This document shows positions 24,200 to 35,870 of a stretch of 64,000 bases of DNA, piece after piece (within the stretch, counting starts at the first letter, position 1; every line of letters begins with the position of its first letter). Position numbers and translations under genes: made by a program. This DNA comes from Melieria omissa (Eukaryota; Arthropoda; Insecta; Diptera; Ulidiidae): the NCBI GenBank assembly GCA_963971225.1, contig OZ020269.1:15126421-15190420 (forward strand), given 5' to 3'. The notes beneath the pieces were generated by a model. The model made no database searches, was not told the DNA's origin, and saw only the letters and a program-made list of their open reading frames with translations.

Positions 24200-25512
24200 G
24201 CCTTAGTGTGTAAAGAATTATAATTGATTAATTTTTAGTTTAAATATAAACTCAACATTGCAATGTTTTAAGAAACATTTTCGCATTCAAGTTAACTTTC
24301 TTATCTTAGCCTGCTCGAACTCAACTAAAATAGTTCTTATTTTGAAAAGTAGTAGTAGTTTGTAGTCAAACGTTCGCTTCGAAAAACTATTGGGGATACA
24401 AATAAATTTTAGGTTTTTTTAATAACTTTGAGCATTTACTGAAAAAATTGGAACAATGTATATTATTCAAGGTGTTGTCCATCGTTGGATTTTTCCTAAC
24501 TTTCAGGCATCATACCAATTCCCCGTTGAAAAATTGTTTGTCTTCGGCGAACCAAGAATATACTAAATTTTTGGATTTTTTGTCAAAAGTGAAGTGTTGT
24601 TCTGAAAAAGCAATGTCTGGCGATTGGGATAGGACATCCTATAGAAGTAATATTAATCTTAGGTTTATGGGAGTCGGAAAAGGGGAGCACATTTAATTTT
24701 CGGAATAGAAAAACAGTGGGTAAAGGATAGAGATGTTGGTGTGAATGCGTGCGTGTGTGTGGATGAATTGCGTATGTGCGTGTGTGTGGGAGGGAACGTG
24801 AGCCGCCGACTCAGAGATCAATTAGATTCTCTTCGTCGGCGGTCTCAACAGCCTTCAAAGTTTCTTTCACGACATTTAGAACATTTTGCTCAGTGTGGCC
24901 GTGCTGAAAGATCAGTGTCTTCTGTAAATTTGATTTTGTTGGCATAAAGTTGGACACGGTTTGATCACACAGAAGAACATTTTTTTTTTCACTTCACTTC
25001 ACATGAAACATACTGGTTTGTAGAGGGAAATGATGATTTTAACATTAATTTAGTTTTAGGATGCTCCAATGCCATTTAATACTAGTTAAATCATCTTCTG
25101 TAAGTCTCTCAAAACTAAGTTGTGGCTCCAATAAAATTTCAATTCCTATTCAGTTCTTTTTCCCAAATTTTGTTTGCATATTTTGAATTTCACTTCAATA
25201 GAATTGGCTGAGTTTGTGTTTGGAATTCTGGTTAACATAAGTTCGAACTTATGTTGGAGAATTGAAGAGTACTTAACTCAGATGGTTCTGATGACTTCTA
25301 GAAAAATATGTAGAAGAGTAAGGACTATCTATCAATCATCTCATTAACCATTAATTTTTATTCAAATAGCTGCAATTATAGGAGACTCTGTTGTGATGGA
25401 AATCGACCACTTTTGTATTGGCTAAAGCAGATTTTTTCTCAATATTTTCTTTTTATTTGTATAATCTGTTCACAATCACAAAAAAGGAGCATTTTGATTG
25501 TTGTGTTTTCAT
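24200..25512. other. Noncoding
   Basis: No gene recognised. Short GT-rich stretch at about 24745-24790. Confidence 0.4.
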
Positions 25513-25516
25513 TTAA

Positions 25517-26247
25517 GGGGGGAGTACACTTTGAACGTCCAAAAAGTAAGGCATTTTCGTTAATTTTTTTAAGCAATAAAACACTCAGGGAGGGCAAATA
25601 TGTTATAACCCATTTATTACTCATCCTTCGAACTACAATTTGTATTTTTTTGAACTCGATTGGCGTCCCCCCGTGGCCGGTGCACCAGGTCGCGCGGGCG
25701 TCCTCGCGCGGAAGTCGGAAAACGGCGTGAGAAAATACTCCTTCCCATGTGATCCTGGAACATAAATCGAACAAAATCCTGATAAGTAATGAAATTCGGG
25801 TTAGAAATACGTATTCCGATTTTTTTTAAATTAATTGTTTTCAAAAGTTGTGGCCTTAGGAAAAAAAGTCCATTTTTTAACCCTAAAAATGCTTACAAAA
25901 TCGTGGATTAAAAATCCATTTTTGACAAAATCGAAAATGTGGATACGTATTTCTAAGCAGAATTTAATTCTAAACAAGAAAACCTAGGCGATATCCAAAT
26001 TTAATAATAACTGGTTAGAGTTATTTCCCACGCCAGTTTGAAAAGCCCCGTTTCGAGATAAACGCGTTTAAAGATAAAATGCTCTCTCAGCGCGCCGGTA
26101 CATGTTTTAGGAAATCGCTTCGTAAAGCGGTAAGGAATATTCTGGCGGACTTGGAGTCTTTTCTAAATTAAAGTATACATCCCAAGGAACATTTTAAGCC
26201 AAAAAAAAAAAATACATTTTTTTGAAAAATCAAAGTGTACTCCCCCC
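25517..26247. mobile_element. piggyBac-like MITE with TTAA duplication
   Basis: The 18-bp ends GGGGGGAGTACACTTTGA (25517-25534) and its exact reverse complement (26230-26247) are bordered on both sides by TTAA (25513-25516, 26248-26251), the obligatory piggyBac target. The 731-bp body has no transposase. An island of GC-rich sequence (25664-25730) inside the AT-rich body is odd. Confidence 0.87.
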
Positions 26248-26251
26248 TTAA

Positions 26252-26578
26252 TAGTTTATAGTGTATTTATTTGTTCCATGCAATTTAACACTAGAAAGAC
26301 TGCAAGTTTTCCTTACCTAAAAAAATTACGAAATAAATTTTATAAAATATATAATTTTCCACGATAAAAAATAAAAGTCTGCGAAGCAAAAATTGACAGT
26401 TATATGAAAGAAAAAAAAAGATATTTAAAAACAAAAACCCGTCAAAATTACTACAATGGTACTTTATAGTGTTAATGCTACTCACGCCATTATTTATAAA
26501 TTCCTCAAAACTTATTCGTAACCTCACTAACATATAAAACAAATATATTTTCCATCTATTCCAAGTATTGGATGCAAA
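26252..26578. other. Noncoding, AT-rich
   Basis: Nothing recognised between the piggyBac-like MITE and the SINE. Confidence 0.4.
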
Positions 26579-26588
26579 GCTTAGCTTA

Positions 26589-26903
26589 ATAATAATTGAC
26601 TGGCACGACAGCCCGCTTACGCGAGACTAAGGTCTTGCTTCCCGCAACCACCCGTGTTGTGCGTGTGAATTTGTACGCGGGTGGAAGGGACCTACAGTCT
26701 TATGCCGGTTCCGAACGGCAGGTTGGGAGCTTTTTCATAGGCAATTTTACTCTCAGAGGTTTACCATTTCCAGCTGAGAGGACAGCCACCGAAGAGTTTT
26801 CCCGTTATTTTTTTTTTAGGTGTCATTACAGGCAGTATTTGAACCTGCGGTTGCTGCCTGTGACTCGTTGTCCAACGCACTAACCAACTGAGCCACGGCG
26901 GCT
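26589..26903 (-). mobile_element. tRNA-derived SINE, near full length
   Basis: On the minus strand the element opens with a tRNA-like head: GTGGCTCAGTTGG is a good Pol III A box and GGTTCAAATACTG a good B box, about 50 bases apart. The tail is an ATT-type triplet run. A 10-bp direct repeat GCTTAGCTTA flanks it (26579-26588 and 26904-26913). The body is shared with the copy at 53416-53743 (for example GCAATTTTACTCTCAGAGGT on the plus strand). Confidence 0.85.
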
Positions 26904-26913
26904 GCTTAGCTTA

Positions 26914-29012
26914 TATTTCATTAAAAATGTTGGCCTTACGGGCAGATGTCACCCATAAGTTGTCCTGTAACCCATAAGTTGTGTCAAAACCGTGAAATTT
27001 CGCTAGAAGTCTTTGTTGTGTTTCTATTTATCCACTGTTCAGAGACATACTTACTTACGAACTAAAACATTTTTAAATATATAAACGAATTTTGTCGAAC
27101 GATTCTGGCAAATTTTTTGTTATTGCTTCTTTGAAATCTTATTAAGATTATAGTCGAGCGATAATGCTCCAATTGACGTTCACAGTGGGAATTTTTTCAA
27201 TGGCCGCATTCAATCCGACACAGATATCCGAAAATAAAAACACTTTTTCCTGTTTACTGTGTTGTTGTCACACATATTGAATTACTTTTGAAATTGCGTT
27301 CTAGCAAAGTGGAAGTATTTCATCATTGTTGCATTTCATCATATGTACATTTGTATGTATGTATGTATGTGTGTGAACCAAATGCGCTCATCAAATTTGC
27401 GAATGTGCTCGTTCAGTCAACGTGCAGCGGCGGCATTGTGGTGCAATGAAAAGCTACTCGTTCACCCTTCAAGCTGTAAACAAACCGTAACTCAATTATG
27501 ACATTGAAGTGAAAATAACAAAAACAACAACAAAAACACTCCTTCAAGCACGCTGAAGGGTAACAATGAAAAACGCTCAAAACTAGCAGCAAAAAATAAC
27601 ATTTTCCACTTGGCAGCAGTGACAAGCGACAACGCAAACGTTTTGAGGCGAAATTGAAACTGCAGATAAGCGAACATTTAAGCCACACTTTCGTTTTTTC
27701 AGTGTTGCCGTTAACTTTTCCTTTCATCCTTGTTGGTATGCGTGCGCCGCCACTGTTTGACACTTTGACTTTGACTGACACTCGCATAACTGTACCTTTG
27801 CAGCCGTCAGCCGTATCGCGTTGTGCCGCGTTAGCCAGCCGGCAGTTCCTGCTAAACGGTTACATTGCAACGCGAATTGACGTCCATGGCTGCGGCGCTG
27901 GTGGGCATGGTTTTCCCGTTTACTGATTGACACATCTGACTTGAATGGAAATTGCGCAAATCAAATGTAATGTTGACATGTGAAATTTTTGCGTGCATTC
28001 TTTGTTGTGTGTGTGTGTGTTAGAGGCTGAAAATGGCACAAGTCAGAATGAAGGCGAATGTGCGCCTTTATTTTAGTTGAGGTTGAAACTTTTTGCGTTT
28101 ATTGTTATTCGAATTGGAACAAAGAAAAAGTTTGCATTGCACGACTATGTGAATGTTTGATAGATATTGAATTGTTTGGGCTTAGTTTGCTAAAGTATTT
28201 TGACATTTGACGTTGTGGACCGTAGACAATATTTCATTTTTTTTTTTCAATTTGTTTTTAAAGGTCAAATGGTAATCGTAATCGGTAAACATTCATTAAA
28301 TATTTATCTCGAAAATCAATAACGTAGATAAACGACGAAAAGTAATTTAATAATGTAATTAAACTTTCGGGTTTCCAAGTTTGTTTTTGCTAAACTATTA
28401 TTGGAGATAGTTTTGAGGTTAGAGAGAATGTTTGATAAAAATAATTTATGGTGTTAGAGGGCATAGAAGATGAATCGCGTTGGTATCTGAATGAGTAAAC
28501 GAAAGAGAAAGAGATTCCCAGAATTTTAAAAGTAACGTAGACACAGATGTGAGACTGTCAGGCTTATTAGCTTATGCTAATTTATTGAAAACATTTGTTT
28601 TGGAAAATACAAAAATTGTCTAAAATGTAAAATTTATACATGCAATATAATTCTAACATTCCATTAGAGGATTACATAAAATAATGGAATCAAAAATCTT
28701 TTGGATTTTTCACCATTTGGAATCTTTAGTGAGACTGTGAGGAGAATTCTCATTTCTGAGAATTAGAGTTGCATTTTCTCAAAACAAAAACATTAACAGT
28801 TCCCCACTATCAAAATTCTTATATTTAGCATATTTTTTATATATTTTTATATATATTTTATATGTTGTTATAAAACAATAAGTGCTTTAGGCACATAAAT
28901 CAAAAATTTTCACTATTGTACAAAATTTAAACATTGAATTTTAATATTTACAATTATTGGTGTCCTGTGTGTCACAGTTTTTGTTTGTTATCTAAAAATA
29001 TAAAAAAAACTA
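26914..29012. other. Noncoding
   Basis: No gene or element ends recognised. Microsatellites of GTAT (about 27352-27370) and GT (28003-28020). The part 27400-27950 is GC-richer and unique-looking. Confidence 0.4.
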
Positions 29013-30480
29013 GCTGGGCCCTGCGGCTTTGCACGCAAGTTCTCTTGTTTCCCCCGATACCAATTCTTAACTCATTGTTGACCCCGTCAGATTTTGATTA
29101 AAAAACAAACACAAAAAACATGTGTCTACTTATCTTTGATTTCAAGTGTTTCCAAAAACTGTTAAGTCAAACGGCCCATTAAATCAGGTGTTTTCACATT
29201 TACTAACAAATTCTTAACCCTTTTTCAAAAAAATGAAAAGCAAGTTTTTATTATTTCCCGATTTCCGAATTGAAAAAACTGAAAACACGTGTCAAATTAT
29301 TCCCAACTAAGATTACTTTAACCTGGTTAGAAGCCAATCGACCCATTAATTCAGGTTTTTTCACAATTCATCCACAAACTTTTAACCCGTCGTTGACCCG
29401 TCCGATTTTGATATTCGGAAAAATTAAAACACGTATCGATTTATTTTTCATTTGCACTTTCACCAAGTTTGAAGTCAAAAGGCTCAAAAAAATTTGTTTC
29501 TCTGTATATAATTTTAACCCGTCGTTCATTCAGTTCGATTTCGATTTTGAAAATAATGAGAAACACGTCTCTAATTTTTTTAAATTTAAAGTATTTTTTT
29601 ACAATGTTTGAAGTCAATAGGCCCATCGGTTCATTTTTTTTCGGAGTCTTCCCGTTAACAAACCTTAACCCATTGTTGGCTCAGTTAAATTTTGATTTTC
29701 AAAAAAATTAAAGGTTTTAAATTAGAGGTTTTTCAGGAAGTTCGAAATCAATATGTCTTTTAAATCACGTTTCTTCAGACAACACCTTGTTTTGCCCTTT
29801 TAAATCCCGATTTTCAAAAAATCCCATCTTAGCGGAAGTTCATTCTTCGAGATGTACCTACAGTTCAAAATTCATGTGTGTAGCTTCAGCGGTTTGAGCT
29901 GGGCGATGATGAATCAAGCAATCATCAGTCAGTCAGACAATCAATCTATGTACATAAAAATGGAGGCGGTACCAGACTCTTTGTCCAATGTTCAAAATTT
30001 TCTTCTAGTCGAATTGTGCTACTTAAGTGGAAAGTTCGTACCAAGTTTCACTGATGTGTGTGTGTACTGCATAACTGTCTGAGCATAAAAAATGTGCCAC
30101 GCCCCTTGACCAACGCCTATCAAATCTCCTCAGTAAAATGACACATCTATGAAACGACGATACACCAAATTTCAATGCGATGCGGCTTACAACTCCGAAG
30201 CTATTCCATTTAAAAGATTTGAATTGTATGGGCGGTGCCACACCCCCTTGTTCAATACACACCCCATTCCCTCAGTCAAAGGAAATGATTAAATAGTAAG
30301 TTTGTACCAAACTTAGTTGATGTGTGACTTATGATTCCAAAGTTATTGGCTAAAAATGTATTCTGGTGGTGTCACGCCCCTTTTTCCCGACTTTTCTTTT
30401 TTCCTAAACCTTCACGTAACAATTTCGAACAAACCCGCCGAAAGAAGTATCCACATTGGTCCAGCCGTTTTCAAGTTTTA
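29012..30480. repeat. Unclassified dispersed repeat with internal degenerate repeats
   Basis: It opens ACTAGCTGGGCCCTGCGGCT, a motif seen at one end of many insect repeats. It then holds degenerate units containing TTAACCC, GTTGACCCGTC and GAAGTCAATAGGCCCA (four or more between 29060 and 29800), then TCAGCGGTTTGAGCTGGGCG and CAGTCAGTCAG near 29890-29940. The 30060-30480 part has GCCACGCCCC units similar in style to 55.7-56.5 kb. No coding capacity. The ends are approximate. Confidence 0.5.
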
Positions 30481-30529
30481 AGCAGCCGAACGAACCACGA
30501 TTCATTTATGGTATTTTTTCGAGTTCACA

Positions 30530-31105
30530 ATGCCTTCAATTGTTACTGGAAAAAGAAGGATTCAGGTAGGTTGGAGCGATTCCGTCTATAAACTTCCCAT
30601 AGATGAGATCCACTTGGTAGCTGTGATGAATTTATCAATACGCCTTGGGGGCATCTTCTCCAAGTCCGCTAGACAGAGGGAAGTGTTGTCTCAAGAAGCC
30701 GAAGGACGGAGTTACTCAACGATTTCGTGGCTGTTTGAAATTCTGCAGCTTCTGTAGAAGTCATTGTACAGAAAACCCAATATTTTGATGTGTTGATCAA
30801 TGAAGCAGTGACCAGTTACGATTTCCATGACAATCCGTATGGAGGGTTTGTTTAGAAGGATCAGTTCCCTGGATCTGCTCTGGTTGACCAAAAATGAAAT
30901 CTGTCTTGCAGTGTTACATGTTTGTTCATGGAGCCATCTAGAGTTTTCTATGCATATATCAGGTACCTATGCATTCTTCAGATATAGTCTGCAAGTGGTG
31001 AGAACCTCCTCTGTCACATTGATGCCTTTTAGCTCCCAATTTAAAGCTAAAGGACTCACATGCGTTTGATATCAAACCAAATGATACCAAAGAGATTCTA
31101 TAGAA
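30530..31105 (-). mobile_element. Jockey-like LINE 3' fragment, minus strand
   Basis: The minus strand reads SRELILLNKPSIRIVMEIVT, GHCFIDQHIKILGFLYNDFY and RSCRISNSHE, matching the VTGH...HNDFCRSC...E block near the C-terminus of jockey/I-group LINE ORF2. Stops interrupt it. The upstream part (30955-31105) has a diverged copy in the opposite orientation at 33918-34080. Confidence 0.55.
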
Positions 31106-32834
31106 ATTCGGCAATTTCCATTTTAATTACTCATTACCCACAAAGCATTATTTCTTTTTCTGTTCTATTCTACATTTGCATTTCAAATTTTCGCAGAATA
31201 ATTTTCGCATTAGCTCCACAGTGTTGTCAGCACGCGCTGCCAATAATCTTCAATGCCACTGAAATGCTCTCAATTTACATAAATTTCATTAGGGCAAACA
31301 AATTTACGTTGTTCACGAATTGTGTGGCCCACTGTTCGGTGCGCACAGTCGACAATGCTGCCGGCTACTGCCAAAATTATAGCGGCACGCCAATCTTGAA
31401 TACATTCAAATGCCTTTTTAAACACTTTGTTTTGGTTCGCTTTGCAGCAAACCATTTGAAAGCAGCAAAACAAAAACTTAATAAATACTACAGAAAAAAA
31501 ACACATATCAAAAAAAGAAACAAGTATAACAACAATGAACAAATCATTCGGCCAAAACGAAACGCTTGAAATTATTTGCGAGAATGTTGTATAAAATGAG
31601 ATTGTAGCGAAACAAGTGGGAAGATGAAATAACACAAAAAATAACAAAAACAAAAAATAAATAAAAGCGTGAAAGAGGCAAATGTGGTAAAAGCAGGCGG
31701 CACAGAAACACAGGGACTGACAAGTTTGAAAACAACAAAAGCAGCTTGAGATTTGTGAACATTTGGCGATTAGCCAGAAGCTATTAACAACAACAAAAAA
31801 TATACTAAAAAAAAAAACAAATATAAAAAAAACGAAAAAAACGAGCAGTGAGTAGAAAAATTTATAAAGACAAATATAGCGAAATTAACGATGATAAATG
31901 AGCAAATGAAATGCCAAAAAAAAACGTAGTCATAAAATAAAAGTAGCAAATAGTGTGACATGTTTTTGGTGTGGTTGTTTTTGTAATTATATAAATATGT
32001 CTGTCTTTTGATGATGATGATGCTTGAGAAGCAGACACAGTGTGATGTTGAAAGTGATTTCAAATAAAAATTGAAGATGATTGAAGTGAAAATCGTACGA
32101 GAAAAAGAACAGATAGCATTTGCGGTAAAAATAAATTCACAAACAAATAAGTAAACAATGAAGAAGGCCAATTTATCTCCCATGTTTTGACAGTTTAATT
32201 TCTAAAAGAAAACACATAAATTAAAAAATTGAAACAATTTCAAGTTTTTGCGATTGCAACGCAAAAACCGGTAATGATTTATATTTAAACTAAGAAAAAT
32301 CTATAAATTAAAAAACTGAGTTAATATTTTGATAGTGATTTGTACTTAAGATTAGATAATCTTGGTTGATATGAGTTTTTTGATATTTGGTAAAATATAT
32401 TAGTTGGCTAAGCAACTCAAAAGTAAGGCTGGCCTTGTTTGTTTTCTAATCAGTTCTTAGTTCAAGTTTTAATTAAAAGTCAGTAAAATTTTGTTCTGAT
32501 ATTTCAAATCGTTTGAGCGCTGGGCGTGTCTGGTTGTTAACAAAGGGACAGATGAATTCAGAGGCATTGAATCTAGTTTCAATTAGAAGTTCATAGAATT
32601 CATACATAACTTCCATCTTGATGTAATTCAGATCGACTAGTTTATAGAGAAAAAAGGAAAAAGCAAACAAAACAAAAAAAGTACGAAAGCTTTACGTGAT
32701 CTAATTTTTAATGGATATACCCAGATCTAATCTTTAGAGTATATAGTGTACGTCATTTTGATGAGTTCTTGCTCTTCTTGCTCTTTTATAGTTTATAGAG
32801 AAACAAGCAGTGAGACTGAACACAAACTATTCTC
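31106..32834. other. Noncoding, strand-asymmetric A-rich
   Basis: From about 31440 to 32240 the plus strand is rich in A and AAAAC/AAATA runs. The reverse frames (Phe/Ile/Leu-rich) are composition artefacts. No gene seen. Confidence 0.4.
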
Positions 32835-32838
32835 TTAA

Positions 32839-33311
32839 CCCATTGCTGCCGGGTACCAGTTCCGCCCATACGATTTTGATAAAATTTCATACACGACCTG
32901 GAATTGACCCAAAATGATCAGAAACAAAATTTCTGCTATCTCTGCACGTTGCTGGGTATTTGGGTATTTTGTACCCATTATGCAGCACTGGTAGCTTTTT
33001 TCCATACTTTTTAAAGTGATCAGCTAAATACGTGAACAAAAGATGTATTTTTTACAGGTGAGTTAGGAGGCAGATTTGAAGTCCGTTTCGCCACATTTTC
33101 CACCTCCGGAAAATTCTTAATTTTTTTGAGTCTGGTAACTCTAGTTAGATGGCGGAATTTTAGGGTGACCTCCACTAGACTAAGGTAGTTCCATCTTTAC
33201 CCCAACCATCCCTATCAATGATTTTGAGATATCTCTACCACGAACTTTTCTGTGATTTTTTTAAAAAGTGAGTTTTCATAGGTAACATTTTACCCATTAG
33301 GCAGCAATGGG
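32839..33311. mobile_element. piggyBac-like MITE with CCC...GGG ends and TTAA duplication
   Basis: Ends CCCATTGCTGCC (32839-32850) and GGCAGCAATGGG (33300-33311) are perfect 12-bp inverted repeats bordered by TTAA (32835-32838, 33312-33315). The body is 473 bp without a transposase. A subterminal partial copy of the end (ACCCATTATGCAGCA) occurs near 32977. Confidence 0.85.
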
Positions 33312-33315
33312 TTAA

Positions 33316-35023
33316 GTATATAAATTAGGTTAAGTTGGTCCTTCTTTCTTTCTTTTTTTAATAAACTAGTCGCTCTGGGTTATGTAAGAATCCTCCTATA
33401 AACTGAGTTCCAGAAAATATAGAAATTCTATGAATTGGTAATGGAAAATTAGTTTTACTTGGTATAGTAACTGTGGCAGCACTGGATATAAGGAAACAAT
33501 GTTTATTGTTTTGGGACAGGTTTTGGGACAAGGTGGCAACACCAAAAAAGAAAAACAAGTTGTTAAAAAAGCGAAACAAGGAATTGGAGCCGCAGGATTA
33601 TTGCTGGGACTACGGATTACACTGCTCGACACGAAAAATGCACCTAAAAATAAATATGTGACTTTGTTTATGTTGGGATTATGCTTGTTTAAAACCATCT
33701 TTCACACTTTTTTAAGAAAGAGGTCTTGAGAAAATTCAAAAGTTTATAATTTTCTCCTTTGTATACATAGGATAGGATTCCTTAATTTTTTTTGAAGCTC
33801 GATCTACGGTTAAGAAGCGTTTTCGAAGAACTTCCAAACTTTCAGAACTTTGAAATAGAATAAAATTTAGATGTATGCATCTACAGACTGCGATCCAAGA
33901 CATTTATGTTTTCCATACCGAATTTCTATAGAATCTTTTTGGTATTATTTGGTTTGATCTCAAGTACATGCGAGGTCCTTTAGCTACACTAAATTGGAAG
34001 CTTAAAGGCGTCAATGTGACAGAGGAGGCTCTCACCACTTCATCTGAAGAATAGATAGTATCCTGATATATTTTGAACTTTCAGAACTTTGCAATAGAAT
34101 AAAATTTAGATGTATGAATCTACAGACTGTGATCCAAAGCATTCATGTTTTCCATACCTCACATATTTTGGTCCTGAAAGTTCAAAATAGAAAATTAAGT
34201 TAAAAGGAGACAATTTTTCTCTTTCATTTGATATCCATACCTTCATGATTTCACAACCGCAAATATTGAAAAATATTTAAAATGTGTATGTCCTTACAAT
34301 TTTAAAGTTTTTTAAGAAGTTTTTTGGGTCAGAAAATTAAAAACTGACTATGCCAGGATACTATAAATTACCTCTAGTTTCACGTGTATATCGAGATTTG
34401 GATGGGTCTCGGACAAATAAAACATTTTTTTCGCACGGTGTAATAAATGAAAAGTTGGTGTTTTCACTCATTGCATCATAACTTTGTAATTTTTCTTTCA
34501 ATTCTAATGATTTTTAGCTTTAAATTTGCTCAATTGAAATATCTTTCATCTTAGATTTTAAAACCAGAGGAGATTATTTATTTTATCTGTAAAAAAAAGT
34601 GCTCGAAAATTTATGATTTTTGAAATTGGTCGAAAAATGCACTGGTTTACAACCTTTACCATCAGTAACTTCTCCAAATCTCATCTGATTTGGACAATCT
34701 GTATATCGGTGGAAGGGCTAAGGTATTATCTTCTGAGAGACGAACATCTTGTATTAGTCGGATGAATCGTTTACGAGATATGTGCTCATAACTGAAACAA
34801 CAGGGCAAAAATGGGTTTTCAAAGATTTTTCGAAAACGCTTTTTAAAATTATTTTTTGATTTTCAGTTTCATATTCCGTGACCCAAAGTTAGTCTAGAAA
34901 ATACTTTTGTTTTTAGGTGCACACGATTGACCCATTTTTCATGGAGTAGGGTTGTTGGATCAGGTTGGTACAGTTACACATTGAACAGAATCAGAGACCA
35001 TTTACAGGCCTAAGTGTGTCTCA
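33316..35023. other. Noncoding with short direct repeats
   Basis: A roughly 80-bp block (ACTTTCAGAACTTTGAAATA and following) at about 33838 recurs as a direct repeat at about 34077, on either side of the 33918-34080 fragment that is inverted relative to 30955-31105. A 76-residue frame at 33499-33729 is unrecognised and not supported. Confidence 0.45.
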
Positions 35024-35870
35024 TACAGTGGTGGCCTTTACAAGTTACCTAATAAAGAGCTGCGCAAGCACTATAAAAATGGCTTGCAAGCCATCGCTGT
35101 GCTTTCAAGTACTGCCGCTCTTCTTCACTTTCACTACAAAACAAGCACTGCAGTGAAGGAAGCTTTTGATATTCATACAAATGCTGCACGAAACGACAAT
35201 AGAACTTCAAGCACCTTGAAGTCTAGAACAACACTGAAGTAGAACAACATTGAAGTAGAACAACACTGGAATAGAACAACACTGAAGTAGAACAATACTG
35301 CAGTGGAACAACACGGAAGTAGAACAACACTGAAGTAGAACAAGACTGAAGTGCAGCACTGAAGTATAACATTTTCAAGCATACGGTGTTTTGTTTTGCA
35401 CGATCGGAGTAGCTGATGTTTGTTTTTGATATTTTGTATGGAATCTGGGCTGCATTTCAAGCATTACAACAACAATAATGAAAAAAAACGCAGAAAAACA
35501 TGTTTTTTCGATATTTATTTAAGTCTGTTTCACTCGTTGTGAAGTGGAAGTTCTGTTTCACACGGTGTGAAGTAGAAGTTCTGCTTCACACGGTGTGAAG
35601 TTAGAAGTTCTCCGTGTGCTTGCTATGATTTACCGTTACTTAACCTCATTATAGCTTTCTGTTTTAATGTTTTGTTTCGCAACAGAACACAAACAGTGTC
35701 GCTGCTGTAGCGAAAAGGTTTTGGAATGATGCAGTGCTTGCTTTGTTGCAGAATAGAACTATTGAGCATTTGATTTTGCTGTCATTGCGACACTGAAGTA
35801 CAGTACTTGACAGTACTGTGCAAATAGAACATTTTGTGCAGCTCTTTATTACCGACCTTTACTACCGACC
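35024..35870. repeat. Repeat-rich unit with inverted ends and two internal minisatellites
   Basis: The 18-bp TAATAAAGAGCTGCGCAA at 35050-35067 is inverted with one mismatch at 35834-35851. Between them are a roughly 18-bp tandem (ACAACACTGAAGTAGAAC, about seven units at 35226-35345) and a roughly 32-bp tandem built around CACACGGTGTGAAG (35520-35612). It could be a DNA element with satellite-like innards; no target duplication was found. Confidence 0.5.

Noticed and set aside
26880..26902. A possible tRNA gene on the minus strand
   Set aside because: A and B boxes are present, but the sequence does not close into a full cloverleaf that I can see, and it continues into a body shared with another locus; it is the head of a SINE.
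31270..32183. Hydrophobic minus-strand frames resembling membrane proteins
   Set aside because: They come from the A-rich plus strand (AAA/AAC/ATA read in reverse as Phe/Val/Tyr); no signal or family.
33499..33729. 76-residue plus-strand frame with a Gly/Ala/Leu-rich hydrophobic stretch
   Set aside because: No family recognised, no splice or promoter context, and it overlaps another open frame; chance frame is likelier.
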